Below are positions 1 through 6,849 of a DNA stretch of 15,163 bases, one piece after another. A model generated the notes under the pieces. The model made no database searches. It had not been told where the DNA came from and saw only the letters and a list, made by a program, of their open reading frames with translations. The position numbers and the translations under genes were made by a program. Numbering within the stretch: position 1 is the stretch's first letter; each line of letters opens with the position of its first letter. The stretch is from Vulcanimicrobiota bacterium (lineage in GTDB: Bacteria > Vulcanimicrobiota > Vulcanimicrobiia > Vulcanimicrobiales > Vulcanimicrobiaceae). The stretch spans positions 1-15,163 of the forward strand of contig JAFARW010000208.1 in NCBI GenBank assembly GCA_019245275.1, written 5' to 3'.

Positions 1-428
1 GACGCCTCGATTCATGGTTCCGATCGACGACGTTTAAAGTCGGCGAACGTGGCTTGCTGAGTTTGGAAGCGGACGATACGCGTCAATATCTTGATCACCC
101 ACTGCCGAACGGCTCCAGCACGAACGTTCAGTGGCTTGAGCGCGCGAGCTTTGCCTATGACTTCGACCGCAACACCTCACTCGTGTTCGGCGTGCGGCGC
201 TACTTCGGGCCGCCGCCGATTCCAAACAACGGCGCCAGCACGTGCTTCGTACCGAACGCGAGCGATCCAAATGCGCTCGGGTTCTGCCCGAACGTCTCGC
301 TGGCGTTCTACAAGCGCATGCCCCACGACGAGCTTTACGTGATCTACGGCAACGCGAGCGCAAACACGACCGTGCCGCAGTTTCTGATCAAGTACATCCA
401 CTATTTCGGAGCCGAAAAGGGCATCTAG
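1..428 (+). CDS. C-terminal fragment of a beta-rich, probably outer-membrane protein (5' end outside window)
   Basis: The reading frame is open from the window edge (first full codon at 3) to TAG at 426-428, giving 141 residues of C-terminus. The piece alternates polar and hydrophobic/aromatic residues in short runs such as SLVFGVRRYF, VSLAFYKRM, ELYVIYG and FLIKYIHYF, separated by Gly/Pro/Asn-rich turns. That is the pattern of the last strands of a beta-barrel. A Cys pair lies in the loop between two strands (CFVPNAS...LGFCPN). It ends in HYFGAEKGI, so it lacks the terminal aromatic residue typical of many barrel proteins. It could be the C-terminus of a large DUF5916-like or TonB-type protein, but I cannot confirm a family. 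It is convergent with the next gene, and the two stop codons share CTAG. Confidence 0.6.
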   Translation, partial: RLDSWFRSTTFKVGERGLLSLEADDTRQYLDHPLPNGSSTNVQWLERASFAYDFDRNTSLVFGVRRYFGPPPIPNNGASTCFVPNASDPNALGFCPNVSLAFYKRMPHDELYVIYGNASANTTVPQFLIKYIHYFGAEKGI

Positions 429-1195
429 CGGCCGACGACGGCGTACGCTTGTAACGCTCGTTCGAATGGGCGCGGTTCGATGCGGACGCCGCGACCGAAT
501 GGCGCGTCGATACTATAGATCAAGAAGAGTGAGAGCCCGATCGTGATCGCGAGCAAACTGGTCGTGATCAGGTGCGGCTCCAAGCGCTGGAAACCGAATA
601 AGAACGTAAAGCCTATCGTCACCGCCGCGCCGCACAGCAGAATGACCCAAATCAATCGCGGCAGCACGTCGGCGCTCATCGAGAGACGCTCGTCACGATA
701 AAGCAGCATCGTGTTCAGCCGGGCCAAGGCATCAGATTGTAGATCTTGCTGCATCATATTGCGCACCGGCATCTCGCGTATCTGCGAGCCGATCCGTTCG
801 AGCTGCGCGTCGGCCCGCAGGCTTTCACCGCCGCTACGCATCTTCGGCCACTCATCATCGATTACGCGGTGCGTGTAGGTTATGATCTCGCCGCGCAGTT
901 GATGCCCGCCCGGTAGCGGGCCAACGTCGCGATAGAGGTTTACAAGATTGTTCGCCTCATCGTACGTGCGTACCTCAGCTTGCGCAAAACGCTCCCAAAC
1001 GGCAAATGCCATGAACGCAAGCAAAACCGCGTAGATGACGCCGACGACCGCGATGACATACCCGGCAAGATGGTTGTGTTCGGCGAGGATCGTTTGGGGT
1101 GCGAAGCGACGGGCGAGCAAGACGCCGGCGCTAGAGAGTAAGACCAAGATGCCGATAAAAAGCACCGCTTGCAAAGCCGGCGGCAAAGGAGCCAT
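425..1195 (-). CDS. DUF4239 (bestrophin-like) family membrane protein
   Basis: The product is 256 residues and starts at ATG (1195). There are two N-terminal hydrophobic segments (about residues 9-28 and 44-66), then a soluble helical region of about 110 residues beginning ERFAQAEVRTYDEANNLVNLYRD, and then two C-terminal membrane segments (about 178-203 and 209-228). This 2TM-soluble-2TM layout with the conserved E-A-N-x-L-xx-LYR stretch is that of DUF4239/bestrophin-like proteins, which have no established biochemical role; an ion-channel-like function is only suggested by name. The likely upstream ribosome site (GGAAAAAG) is weak. The gene diverges from the secreted-protein gene at 1291, with 95 bases between. 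Its stop codon overlaps that of the preceding plus-strand gene. Confidence 0.75.
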   Translation of the reverse strand: MAPLPPALQAVLFIGILVLLSSAGVLLARRFAPQTILAEHNHLAGYVIAVVGVIYAVLLAFMAFAVWERFAQAEVRTYDEANNLVNLYRDVGPLPGGHQLRGEIITYTHRVIDDEWPKMRSGGESLRADAQLERIGSQIREMPVRNMMQQDLQSDALARLNTMLLYRDERLSMSADVLPRLIWVILLCGAAVTIGFTFLFGFQRLEPHLITTSLLAITIGLSLFLIYSIDAPFGRGVRIEPRPFERALQAYAVVGR

Positions 1196-1278
1196 TTGCG
1201 CGGCTTTTTCCGATACTGCCTTCGCGCCCCTTCGCTGCAGGCACTCATGTTCTCGCGCTAAAACATCGCACTCTCACC

Positions 1279-1284
1279 GGAGGG
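1279..1284 (+). promoter_or_regulatory. Shine-Dalgarno site fixing the start at 1291
   Basis: GGAGGG lies 6 bases before ATG 1291. It is one of the strongest ribosome sites in the window and settles the start of the secreted protein. Confidence 0.8.
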
Positions 1285-1290
1285 ACAAAT

Positions 1291-2121
1291 ATGCGCCTGA
1301 AGCGTTTTGCATTTGGCCTTATCTTTTGTCTGGGCGGATTGGGAGCGATCGTTTCCGCACGCGATTACGCATCGCCGCAGTTACAATCCGTGCTCGCGAC
1401 GCTACGCGGCCTCAGCACTTCTTCTTTCCAACAAGTCGTCTGGTGGGCGGCAAACCCGGCGGCGCCACCGATGACCACGATTGATTGGCAGCAGGCCGAA
1501 GCGCAAGTGCTCTCGCTTGCAGACCGCGACCGCAATGCGGTCTTGATGTGGCTGAACTCAAAAGGACGCGGCGCGCTTTGCGAACGCGGGGCAACGGATG
1601 CGATGATCGGGCCCAAGCGCTTCCCTATCGATTCTTTCAACTACGTTTCATGCGGAGGACCGGCGCCGACGCCCTCACCCGGCGATTGGCGTGTCGTGCC
1701 GTTGGCGCGCGCGACTTTGCAACAGACGGCTCCGGTCGGCGGCATCACGATTCAAAATGGATTTGCCGCCATCAAGAACGACGGAAGCGCGGCGCTCGTC
1801 TGCCTCTCGTTCACGAACGTCGCCCGAGTAGCGGCGACGAAGATCGCCTTCGATTTGCCGCTTCTCGACGCCAACAGTCAGCCGATCACATCGCTCCACT
1901 TCGAACGCACCGGCACTTTTTCACCGAACGTCGCGATCGCCGGCCCAACGACCGTCGACCAATATCAATCGTCGGCGCAGGGTGCGTTTGCACCTCGATC
2001 GCTCGCGGAAAATTGTCTGCTAAGCAATCAAGGCACGGCGGCGCTTCCACTCCTTCAGACGCAGTTCGTTTCCTATCGCGTCACGTCAGTGCAATATGCC
2101 GATGGTTCGAGGTGGCCCTAA
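1291..2121 (+). CDS. Secreted protein of unknown function, upstream partner of the flavin oxidase
   Basis: The product is 276 residues. The N-terminus MRLKRFAFGLIFCLGG... is a clear Sec signal peptide, probably cut after IVSA (about residue 23). A helical-looking region follows, with tandem Trp residues (VVWWAANP) and a Cys pair around residues 97-121. From about residue 135 the C-terminal half is beta-rich with an Ig-like look (GGITIQNGFAAIKNDGS, VCLSFTNVA) and ends YRVTSVQYADGSRWP. I recognise no named family. The oxidase gene begins 26 bases after the stop on the same strand, so the two are probably co-transcribed, and this protein may act with the oxidase outside the cytoplasm. That functional link is inferred from position only. 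Confidence 0.8.
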   Translation: MRLKRFAFGLIFCLGGLGAIVSARDYASPQLQSVLATLRGLSTSSFQQVVWWAANPAAPPMTTIDWQQAEAQVLSLADRDRNAVLMWLNSKGRGALCERGATDAMIGPKRFPIDSFNYVSCGGPAPTPSPGDWRVVPLARATLQQTAPVGGITIQNGFAAIKNDGSAALVCLSFTNVARVAATKIAFDLPLLDANSQPITSLHFERTGTFSPNVAIAGPTTVDQYQSSAQGAFAPRSLAENCLLSNQGTAALPLLQTQFVSYRVTSVQYADGSRWP

Positions 2122-2147
2122 TCCGCGCACGCGCTCCTGAGAATCGC

Positions 2148-3944
2148 ATGAAGCGCAAAACGATTTTGGCAATGCTCACGGCGTTGCCCCTTGCACCCAC
2201 GATTGCTTCCGCTGTGCGCTCGATCGGTACGGCGGCAGCATTTACGCGAGCGCGTCCCGGGACGGCACGTTGGCCGTCGATGGCCCAGTGGACGCGCCTG
2301 CGTGCGCAAGTCGGTGGGAGATTATTGACGCTGCGTAATGCATTTACCCGATGCGCGACGGCGAGCGAATGCGCGACATTATTCAATAACTTAAAAAACC
2401 CGTATTACATCAACGAAACCCCGAACGTCACGCAAACGCTGGGCTGGCTAGAGGCCTGGACGACGCATCCGAGTGTCTATGCAGTTGCAGCCAAGTCTGC
2501 CGCCGATGTCGCAGCGGCTGTGAAGTTCGCACGCGAGCATGATCTGCGTGTCGCCGTTCGAGGGGGCGGGCACAGCTATCAAGGCACATCAAATGCGCCT
2601 GATTCAATGCTGGTTTGGACGCATCCGATGGATCAGATCGTCATGCACGATGCATTCGTGCCGCAAGGTTGCTCGAGCGCGCCGCTGCACGCTGTTTCCG
2701 TTGGAGCCGGCAATATCTGGGGCCGCGTTTACAACGCAGTCACGACCCAACACGGACGTTACGTGCAGGGCGGCGGATGCACGACGGTCGGCGTCGCGGG
2801 CCTTGTCTCAAGCGGCGGCTTCGGGAGTTTCTCAAAGAACTACGGCAGCGCGGCGGGCAGTTTGCTTGAGGCCGAAGTCGTGACCGCGGATGGCAAGATC
2901 CGCATTGCAAATGCTTGCCAAAACTCGGACCTCTTCTGGGCACTGAAGGGCGGCGGCGGCGGTACCTTCGGCGTCATTACGCGGCTTACGCTGATGACCC
3001 ATGACCTGCCCGAATTTTTTGGCGCAGCCTACGGGTCGATCAAAGCAAATTCAGACGCTGCGTACCACCGACTGATCGAGCGTGTTGTATCATTTTATGC
3101 CGAGAGCTTGCACAATCCACATTGGGGCGAGCAGCTCGGTTTCCATCGCTCGAATTTTCTGTCGCTTTCGATGGTCTCCCAAGGCCTCGATCAAGCGGCA
3201 TTGCAAGCGTTGTGGAAGCCATTTTTCGATTGGGTTGCTACGTCGCCAAAGGATTATTCGTACCGCGAACCGGTCGGCGTGGTCGCCGGTCCGGCGCAGC
3301 ATTGGTGGGATCCCGATTTCATCAAGCGGTACGATCCGCACGCGGTAACGGTCGATCCGCGCGCAGGCGCGAACCCGCGCAACTTCTGGTGGACCGGGGA
3401 TGGGGATCAGGTCGGCCAGTTCATTTACGCATTCGAATCGCTTTGGCTGCCGCAGTCGCTGCTGGCCACGGAAAACCGCGGCCGATTCGTCGACGCCCTC
3501 TTTGCAGCAACGCGTCATTGGACTGTCGGCTTACATTTCAATAAAGGCTTAAGCGGCGCACCGGCGGATGCAGTAGCCCGCGCGCGCGATACGGCGACGA
3601 ATCCCGCAATGCTCGACGCCTTTGCCCTCGCTATTATCGCAATGTCCGATCAAGACATCTATCCGGGCTTGCGCGGACATGAGGTGAAGATGTCCGATGC
3701 CGGGCAGTACGTCAGCGGCGTGCACTCGTCAATGAACGAACTGAGAGCAATCGTCCCAAACGGCGGTTCGTACGTATCGGAAGCATCATACTTCGACCCG
3801 CACTGGCAGCAGCAATACTGGGGTTCGAACTATGCGCGGCTCGCGCAGATCAAACAGAAATATGATCCAACAGGCTTATTTATCGTGCACAACGGCGTCG
3901 GCAGCGAAAACTGGAGCCGCGACGGCTTCACGCGGCTAAGCTAG
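2148..3944 (+). CDS. Exported FAD-dependent oxidase, berberine-bridge-enzyme-like (PCMH FAD-binding + BBE domains)
   Basis: The product is 598 residues from ATG 2148. The N-terminus MKRKTILAMLTALPLAP is signal-like. The FAD_binding_4 (PCMH) domain spans about residues 105-290 and carries RGGGHSYQG with His142 and GGGCTTVGVAG with Cys211. These align with the His and Cys that bind FAD at two points in berberine bridge enzyme and gluco-oligosaccharide oxidase. LFWALKGGGGGTFGV (about 262-276) is another family hallmark. The BBE domain occupies about residues 542-598 (YDPTGLF, VHNGVGSENW). The family oxidises sugars, alkaloids or polyketides with O2 and makes H2O2; the substrate cannot be read from sequence. 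The open frame extends far upstream, but only the 2148 start gives a signal peptide and avoids overlapping the preceding gene. Confidence 0.9.
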   Translation: MKRKTILAMLTALPLAPTIASAVRSIGTAAAFTRARPGTARWPSMAQWTRLRAQVGGRLLTLRNAFTRCATASECATLFNNLKNPYYINETPNVTQTLGWLEAWTTHPSVYAVAAKSAADVAAAVKFAREHDLRVAVRGGGHSYQGTSNAPDSMLVWTHPMDQIVMHDAFVPQGCSSAPLHAVSVGAGNIWGRVYNAVTTQHGRYVQGGGCTTVGVAGLVSSGGFGSFSKNYGSAAGSLLEAEVVTADGKIRIANACQNSDLFWALKGGGGGTFGVITRLTLMTHDLPEFFGAAYGSIKANSDAAYHRLIERVVSFYAESLHNPHWGEQLGFHRSNFLSLSMVSQGLDQAALQALWKPFFDWVATSPKDYSYREPVGVVAGPAQHWWDPDFIKRYDPHAVTVDPRAGANPRNFWWTGDGDQVGQFIYAFESLWLPQSLLATENRGRFVDALFAATRHWTVGLHFNKGLSGAPADAVARARDTATNPAMLDAFALAIIAMSDQDIYPGLRGHEVKMSDAGQYVSGVHSSMNELRAIVPNGGSYVSEASYFDPHWQQQYWGSNYARLAQIKQKYDPTGLFIVHNGVGSENWSRDGFTRLS

Positions 3945-4246
3945 GCGCGAAAACCGCCTAACAAAACCGTCCACGGCTCGACGCTGACCGTCTTCAACAG
4001 ACGCATCGGCGTCCACGGATCTTGCGCGAGACGCAATTCGATCTCGCCCGTATCCAGGGCATCAACGACGTGCATGACCTGGGTTGCCTCATTTTCATCG
4101 CCCAGCGGACCGCCGGCGACGATGAACCCCTCGTCGGTTGCCGCATCCATGAATGCGGCGTGCGCCTCCCATTGACTCTGTTGGCGCATCGGCTTAGACC
4201 AATCCCAACCTGAACTGCGTTCGCGAATAACGACGAAATACGGCAC
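3941..4246 (-). CDS. YCII-related (YciI/DGPF-type) small protein
   Basis: The product is 101 residues and starts at GTG 4246 (MPYFVVIRERSSGWDW). The family signature is visible: EAHAAFMDAATDEG (His29, Asp34), then VAGGPLGD (about 43-50), a helix before LAQDPW, and the closing strand VEPWTVLLGG. YCII proteins are dimeric alpha/beta barrels. They sometimes act as small hydrolases or dehalogenases using a His/Asp pair, and sometimes occur with ECF sigma factors; here there is no sigma factor nearby, so the role is open. The gene follows the lipoprotein with a gap of one base, so it is probably translated from the same message. Its stop overlaps that of the oxidase in a shared CTAG. Confidence 0.8.
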   Translation of the reverse strand: MPYFVVIRERSSGWDWSKPMRQQSQWEAHAAFMDAATDEGFIVAGGPLGDENEATQVMHVVDALDTGEIELRLAQDPWTPMRLLKTVSVEPWTVLLGGFRA

Positions 4247-4247
4247 C

Positions 4248-5330
4248 CTATTTATGCGCGGCTACGACGTCGAAGTCGTCGTAGCGTAATGCGATGAGAC
4301 ACGAAAGATTGGCATCGTCGTTGGCCATTTGATTCGGATAATCGACCGTGTTGACGATGTTGCTGCTGGGATAGGCGGAGCCGGTATCACGAAAAACCAT
4401 GCCGTAGTGTTTCATTGCTTCCAAAACGCGATTGCACGGTTCCGTTCCGTTCTCCGGGTAGAAGAAATGTAAGCGCAGTTGCGCGCCCTCCGGCAACTGC
4501 TCAGATTGAGGTATGCCGGCGGGGCCACCATAAGGCACGCCGTCGTTAAGCGCGGGATAACGGTGGCACTTGCACATCAGACCGTGAAGCGCAAGGTTGA
4601 TCGTTTTGCTCGGAGCGACGAAGTTAAGCACGTGGCGAATCGGTGCACCCGGCGCCGCGAGCTCATCGGCGGTGATTGCAGACGGAAGATAGTTGATTCC
4701 GGTAACGGTCGGACCGCCGTCTTTAGCAATGAGTTGAGTTGTCCGGAGGTTGATTTCCATGCCGGCGTAGGCGCGAATGTACGCGCCACCGTGACCCGCG
4801 TGAATGTCGGCCCAGTAATACTCGTAGTCGTGACATTCCGGTGCCATCGTTGCGTCGACGACAAAATAGTGCTCGTCACTGCCCGGATACTCGAAGTTGA
4901 AAGATGATGTCCACGGCACTGGGCTGGGCGGGTGGAGATGCCAGGCGACGCGAGCTTGCACGGGCACTGTCGGAGTGCCGGCCGCCGCAAGATTGATCGG
5001 ATACAGGCCGCCGGAATAACCGCGTGCGTTACGTTGATCGTCGCTGAAGCCCATGTCAATATCCGGGATGCCCATGTTCTGTGCAGCGGCATCCACCGAG
5101 GCGATCATCTCAGCGCTCTCTGGATCGAGAGGCGCATTCGTAACGTCCTCGTCCCAAAAGTCGCCGCCGGGTGAGCCGATCTGGCAGCCGTACCACATGC
5201 GCGCAGCGGCGGACCCGCGCCCCACGATCTGATGGGGCTGGGGCACGGAGAACTGTCCTATCGCGTCGGGTACGGCAAAAGATGGCAGGTTTGCGGAGTT
5301 GCTAGCGCTGCTGCAGCCCGCAAGGATCAA
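4248..5330 (-). CDS. Lipoprotein of unknown function with conserved C-terminal AMKxYGM module; start unclear, possible frameshift
   Basis: The product is 360 residues if begun at TTG 5330. Its N-terminus MILAGCSS is a lipobox, but it leaves only five residues before the lipidated Cys, too short for a signal peptide. The frame continues upstream (GCAFLLILAGC) without an ATG, GTG or TTG before the stop of the preceding gene. In another frame, GTG 5397 begins a basic N-region ending ARRLCVSF, and dropping one base in the T-tract near 5329-5332 would join it to LILAGC, giving a normal lipoprotein signal. The mature part has WHLHPP, many Cys residues (MCKCHRY, TEPCNR) and a C-terminal stretch with AMKHYGMVFRDTGS and YDDFDVV. 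This resembles a C-terminal module I recall from secreted actinobacterial and soil-bacterial proteins of unknown function. No catalytic role can be assigned. Confidence 0.7.
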   Translation of the reverse strand: MILAGCSSASNSANLPSFAVPDAIGQFSVPQPHQIVGRGSAAARMWYGCQIGSPGGDFWDEDVTNAPLDPESAEMIASVDAAAQNMGIPDIDMGFSDDQRNARGYSGGLYPINLAAAGTPTVPVQARVAWHLHPPSPVPWTSSFNFEYPGSDEHYFVVDATMAPECHDYEYYWADIHAGHGGAYIRAYAGMEINLRTTQLIAKDGGPTVTGINYLPSAITADELAAPGAPIRHVLNFVAPSKTINLALHGLMCKCHRYPALNDGVPYGGPAGIPQSEQLPEGAQLRLHFFYPENGTEPCNRVLEAMKHYGMVFRDTGSAYPSSNIVNTVDYPNQMANDDANLSCLIALRYDDFDVVAAHK

Positions 5331-5423
5331 AAGAAACGCACAGCCGCCTTGCCGAAGGCCCGACCAAGCGCTTGTAACGATGTTTGATGATTCCCACTTT
5401 CGGCGAGTCGAAACGGCAAAAGA

Positions 5424-5831
5424 TCACGGCTTTAGACAGTTGGGGAATTCCTTGAGCTGATTCTTGTACTGGCCGAAGCGCTTGAGAAGTTGCGTCGCAA
5501 GATTCAGCGTCGCGCCGGCATCTCGGATCGCGCACGCGGGGACCATCGGTTTGCCGTGCACGGCGTGCATCCAGGCCCCGTGTCGTTTGGCGTAGAGTTC
5601 CTCACCGCCGAAATCGCAGCTAACGTCGGCAAGCGCGTACGAGCCGACGACGACGATGCGATCCGCATGCGCGACCTTGCACGCCCGCTGCGGCTCGCTT
5701 TGAATCACTTTGCGTATTGCTGCAACGTCCGCCGCGTTTCCGTAATCCGCCGGGGCCGGAGTCCCGGCGCCGACGAGGATCGCCAATGAGAAAAGCACAG
5801 CAAGCTTAAAGCGGACTTGTATCATTTTCAC
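5424..5831 (-). CDS. Small secreted Cys-containing protein, unknown
   Basis: The product is up to 135 residues. It starts at GTG 5831, overlapping the preceding stop as GTGA, or at ATG 5825 two codons later. MIQVRFKLAVLFSLAILVGAG is a Sec signal peptide cut near APA. The mature part of about 105 residues has four Cys, in ACKV, VSCDF, PACAI and PNCLKP, enough for two disulfides, which fits a periplasmic or extracellular location. A central strand-rich part (RIVVVGSYALADVSC) is followed by a helix (TLNLATQLLKRF). I recognise no family. It sits between another secreted protein and a lipoprotein on the same strand, so it is probably part of a small exported-protein operon. Confidence 0.7.
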   Translation of the reverse strand: MKMIQVRFKLAVLFSLAILVGAGTPAPADYGNAADVAAIRKVIQSEPQRACKVAHADRIVVVGSYALADVSCDFGGEELYAKRHGAWMHAVHGKPMVPACAIRDAGATLNLATQLLKRFGQYKNQLKEFPNCLKP

Positions 5832-6340
5832 GGACGAATCGCTTGCATGTCATCTAGCCATCTCCCATATTGTGCCATGGTCGGTGTTCCGTACGGTAAC
5901 GGGATGTGCTGCGAAAAGATGATCGCGTACGCCGGCTTTTGACCGTTGCTAAAAAAATACGCGACCACATATTCGGACTCCGAATTGTCCGGTGTCGAAA
6001 GCACGAGCCGAGTCGCCATGGCTTCTTTATGAAGCGCGTGTTTCGGCGTCACCCATTGCGGGTGCGCGTCGCTTCCGAGATACGGCCGAATCGTCGCAAA
6101 ATACCGCGGAATGACTTGCCGGATCGACGACAGATCGTTGTATCGGATGATGGTCACCATGTTTTGCCAATGGTTGACGGTCTCACCGGCTCGCAAGTAC
6201 TCACGTTTGCTAACCCAAGTATCGCTCGCCGACCACGCCATACAGTAGGACTGGGAATCGAGTTTGATGCACGGCGCGGCGTTCGCTGCCGCCGGCTGCA
6301 ACATAACAAGCAGCGCCACGACATAAAGGTATCGTTGCAT
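5828..6340 (-). CDS. Secreted protein of unknown function
   Basis: The product is 170 residues from ATG 6340. The frame extends upstream to 6388, but MQRYLYVVALLVMLQPAAANA is a complete signal peptide, and an AGAAG-type ribosome site lies just before it. A Cys pair follows the cleavage site at once (APCIKLDSQSYCMAW). The rest mixes strands and helices: a conserved-looking NMVTIIRYNDLSSIRQVIPRYFATI stretch, then EYVVAYFF and AYAIIFSQHIP, and a C-terminal helix with WLDDMQ. No family is recognised. Its TGA overlaps the next gene's GTG by four bases, which suggests translational coupling. It diverges from the DUF4126 gene at 6401 with 60 bases between, which must hold both promoters. Confidence 0.7.
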   Translation of the reverse strand: MQRYLYVVALLVMLQPAAANAAPCIKLDSQSYCMAWSASDTWVSKREYLRAGETVNHWQNMVTIIRYNDLSSIRQVIPRYFATIRPYLGSDAHPQWVTPKHALHKEAMATRLVLSTPDNSESEYVVAYFFSNGQKPAYAIIFSQHIPLPYGTPTMAQYGRWLDDMQAIRP

Positions 6341-6388
6341 TTGCGCTTCTTTCGGGTAACGCTCTAGAGACCTTCGCCGCAACTTCAA

Positions 6389-6393
6389 AGGAG
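6389..6393 (+). promoter_or_regulatory. Shine-Dalgarno site for the DUF4126 gene
   Basis: AGGAG lies 7 bases before ATG 6401 and supports that start. Confidence 0.75.
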
Positions 6394-6400
6394 ATCTCGG

Positions 6401-6838
6401 ATGCTATCGGCACTCATCGGCGCCTTGCTGCTCGGCATTGTTGCCGGTCTTCGCAGTATGACCGCACCGGCAGCGCTCTATCTTGCACGCGGCGGGCTTG
6501 CGGGCTACATTTTGGGGATTTTAGCGATTATCGAGCTACTCGGAGATTTGTCGCCAAAGGCGCCCCCACGCACGTTCCCACCCGGCCTCATCGCGCGAAT
6601 TGTGAGTGGCGCGTTCGTCGGTTGGATGATTTGCGCGTGGCATGCAGCATCGCCATTCGGCGGTGCGCTTCTCGGCCTGATTGGCGCACTCGCCGGGGCT
6701 TACGGAGGCAAGGCCGTCCGTCTGTGGATGATCGAACGGTTGGGCGCAATTGCAGCCGCTCTCGCCGAAGACGCGGTGGCAATCGCGCTGGCCGCGTGCG
6801 TCGTCCTTTTCATTACGCCCGTTCGCTTCGGAGTTTGA
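6401..6838 (+). CDS. DUF4126 family small membrane protein
   Basis: The product is 145 residues and almost wholly hydrophobic, with four to five membrane segments. The N-terminal segment carries GIVAGLRSMTAPAA. The middle carries ELLGDLSPKAPPRTFPPGLIARIVSGA, in which the P-R-T-x-P-P-G-L-I-A-R-I-xSGA run is the family hallmark as I know it. Gly-rich segments (GGALLGLIGALAGAYGG) and a final helix follow. DUF4126 proteins have no established function; the membrane location is clear. A strong ribosome site precedes ATG 6401. The gene is convergent with the DUF3298 gene with an 11-base gap, too small for an ordinary terminator. Confidence 0.8.
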   Translation: MLSALIGALLLGIVAGLRSMTAPAALYLARGGLAGYILGILAIIELLGDLSPKAPPRTFPPGLIARIVSGAFVGWMICAWHAASPFGGALLGLIGALAGAYGGKAVRLWMIERLGAIAAALAEDAVAIALAACVVLFITPVRFGV

Positions 6839-6849
6839 GATGGAAATTG

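Noticed and set aside
1247..1266. ATGTT-N10-AACAT inverted repeat between the DUF4239 and secreted-protein genes
   Set aside because: Five-base arms with a ten-base gap are common by chance; no promoter boxes line up with it.
1485..2147. The oxidase reading frame stays open far upstream of 2148
   Set aside because: It would run through the secreted-protein gene, which has a strong ribosome site and a signal peptide; the upstream translation is Arg-rich with no domain, so it is a shadow.
6341..6388. Longer N-terminus for the secreted protein at 5828-6340
   Set aside because: The added residues are basic and precede a complete signal peptide; ATG 6340 has its own ribosome site.
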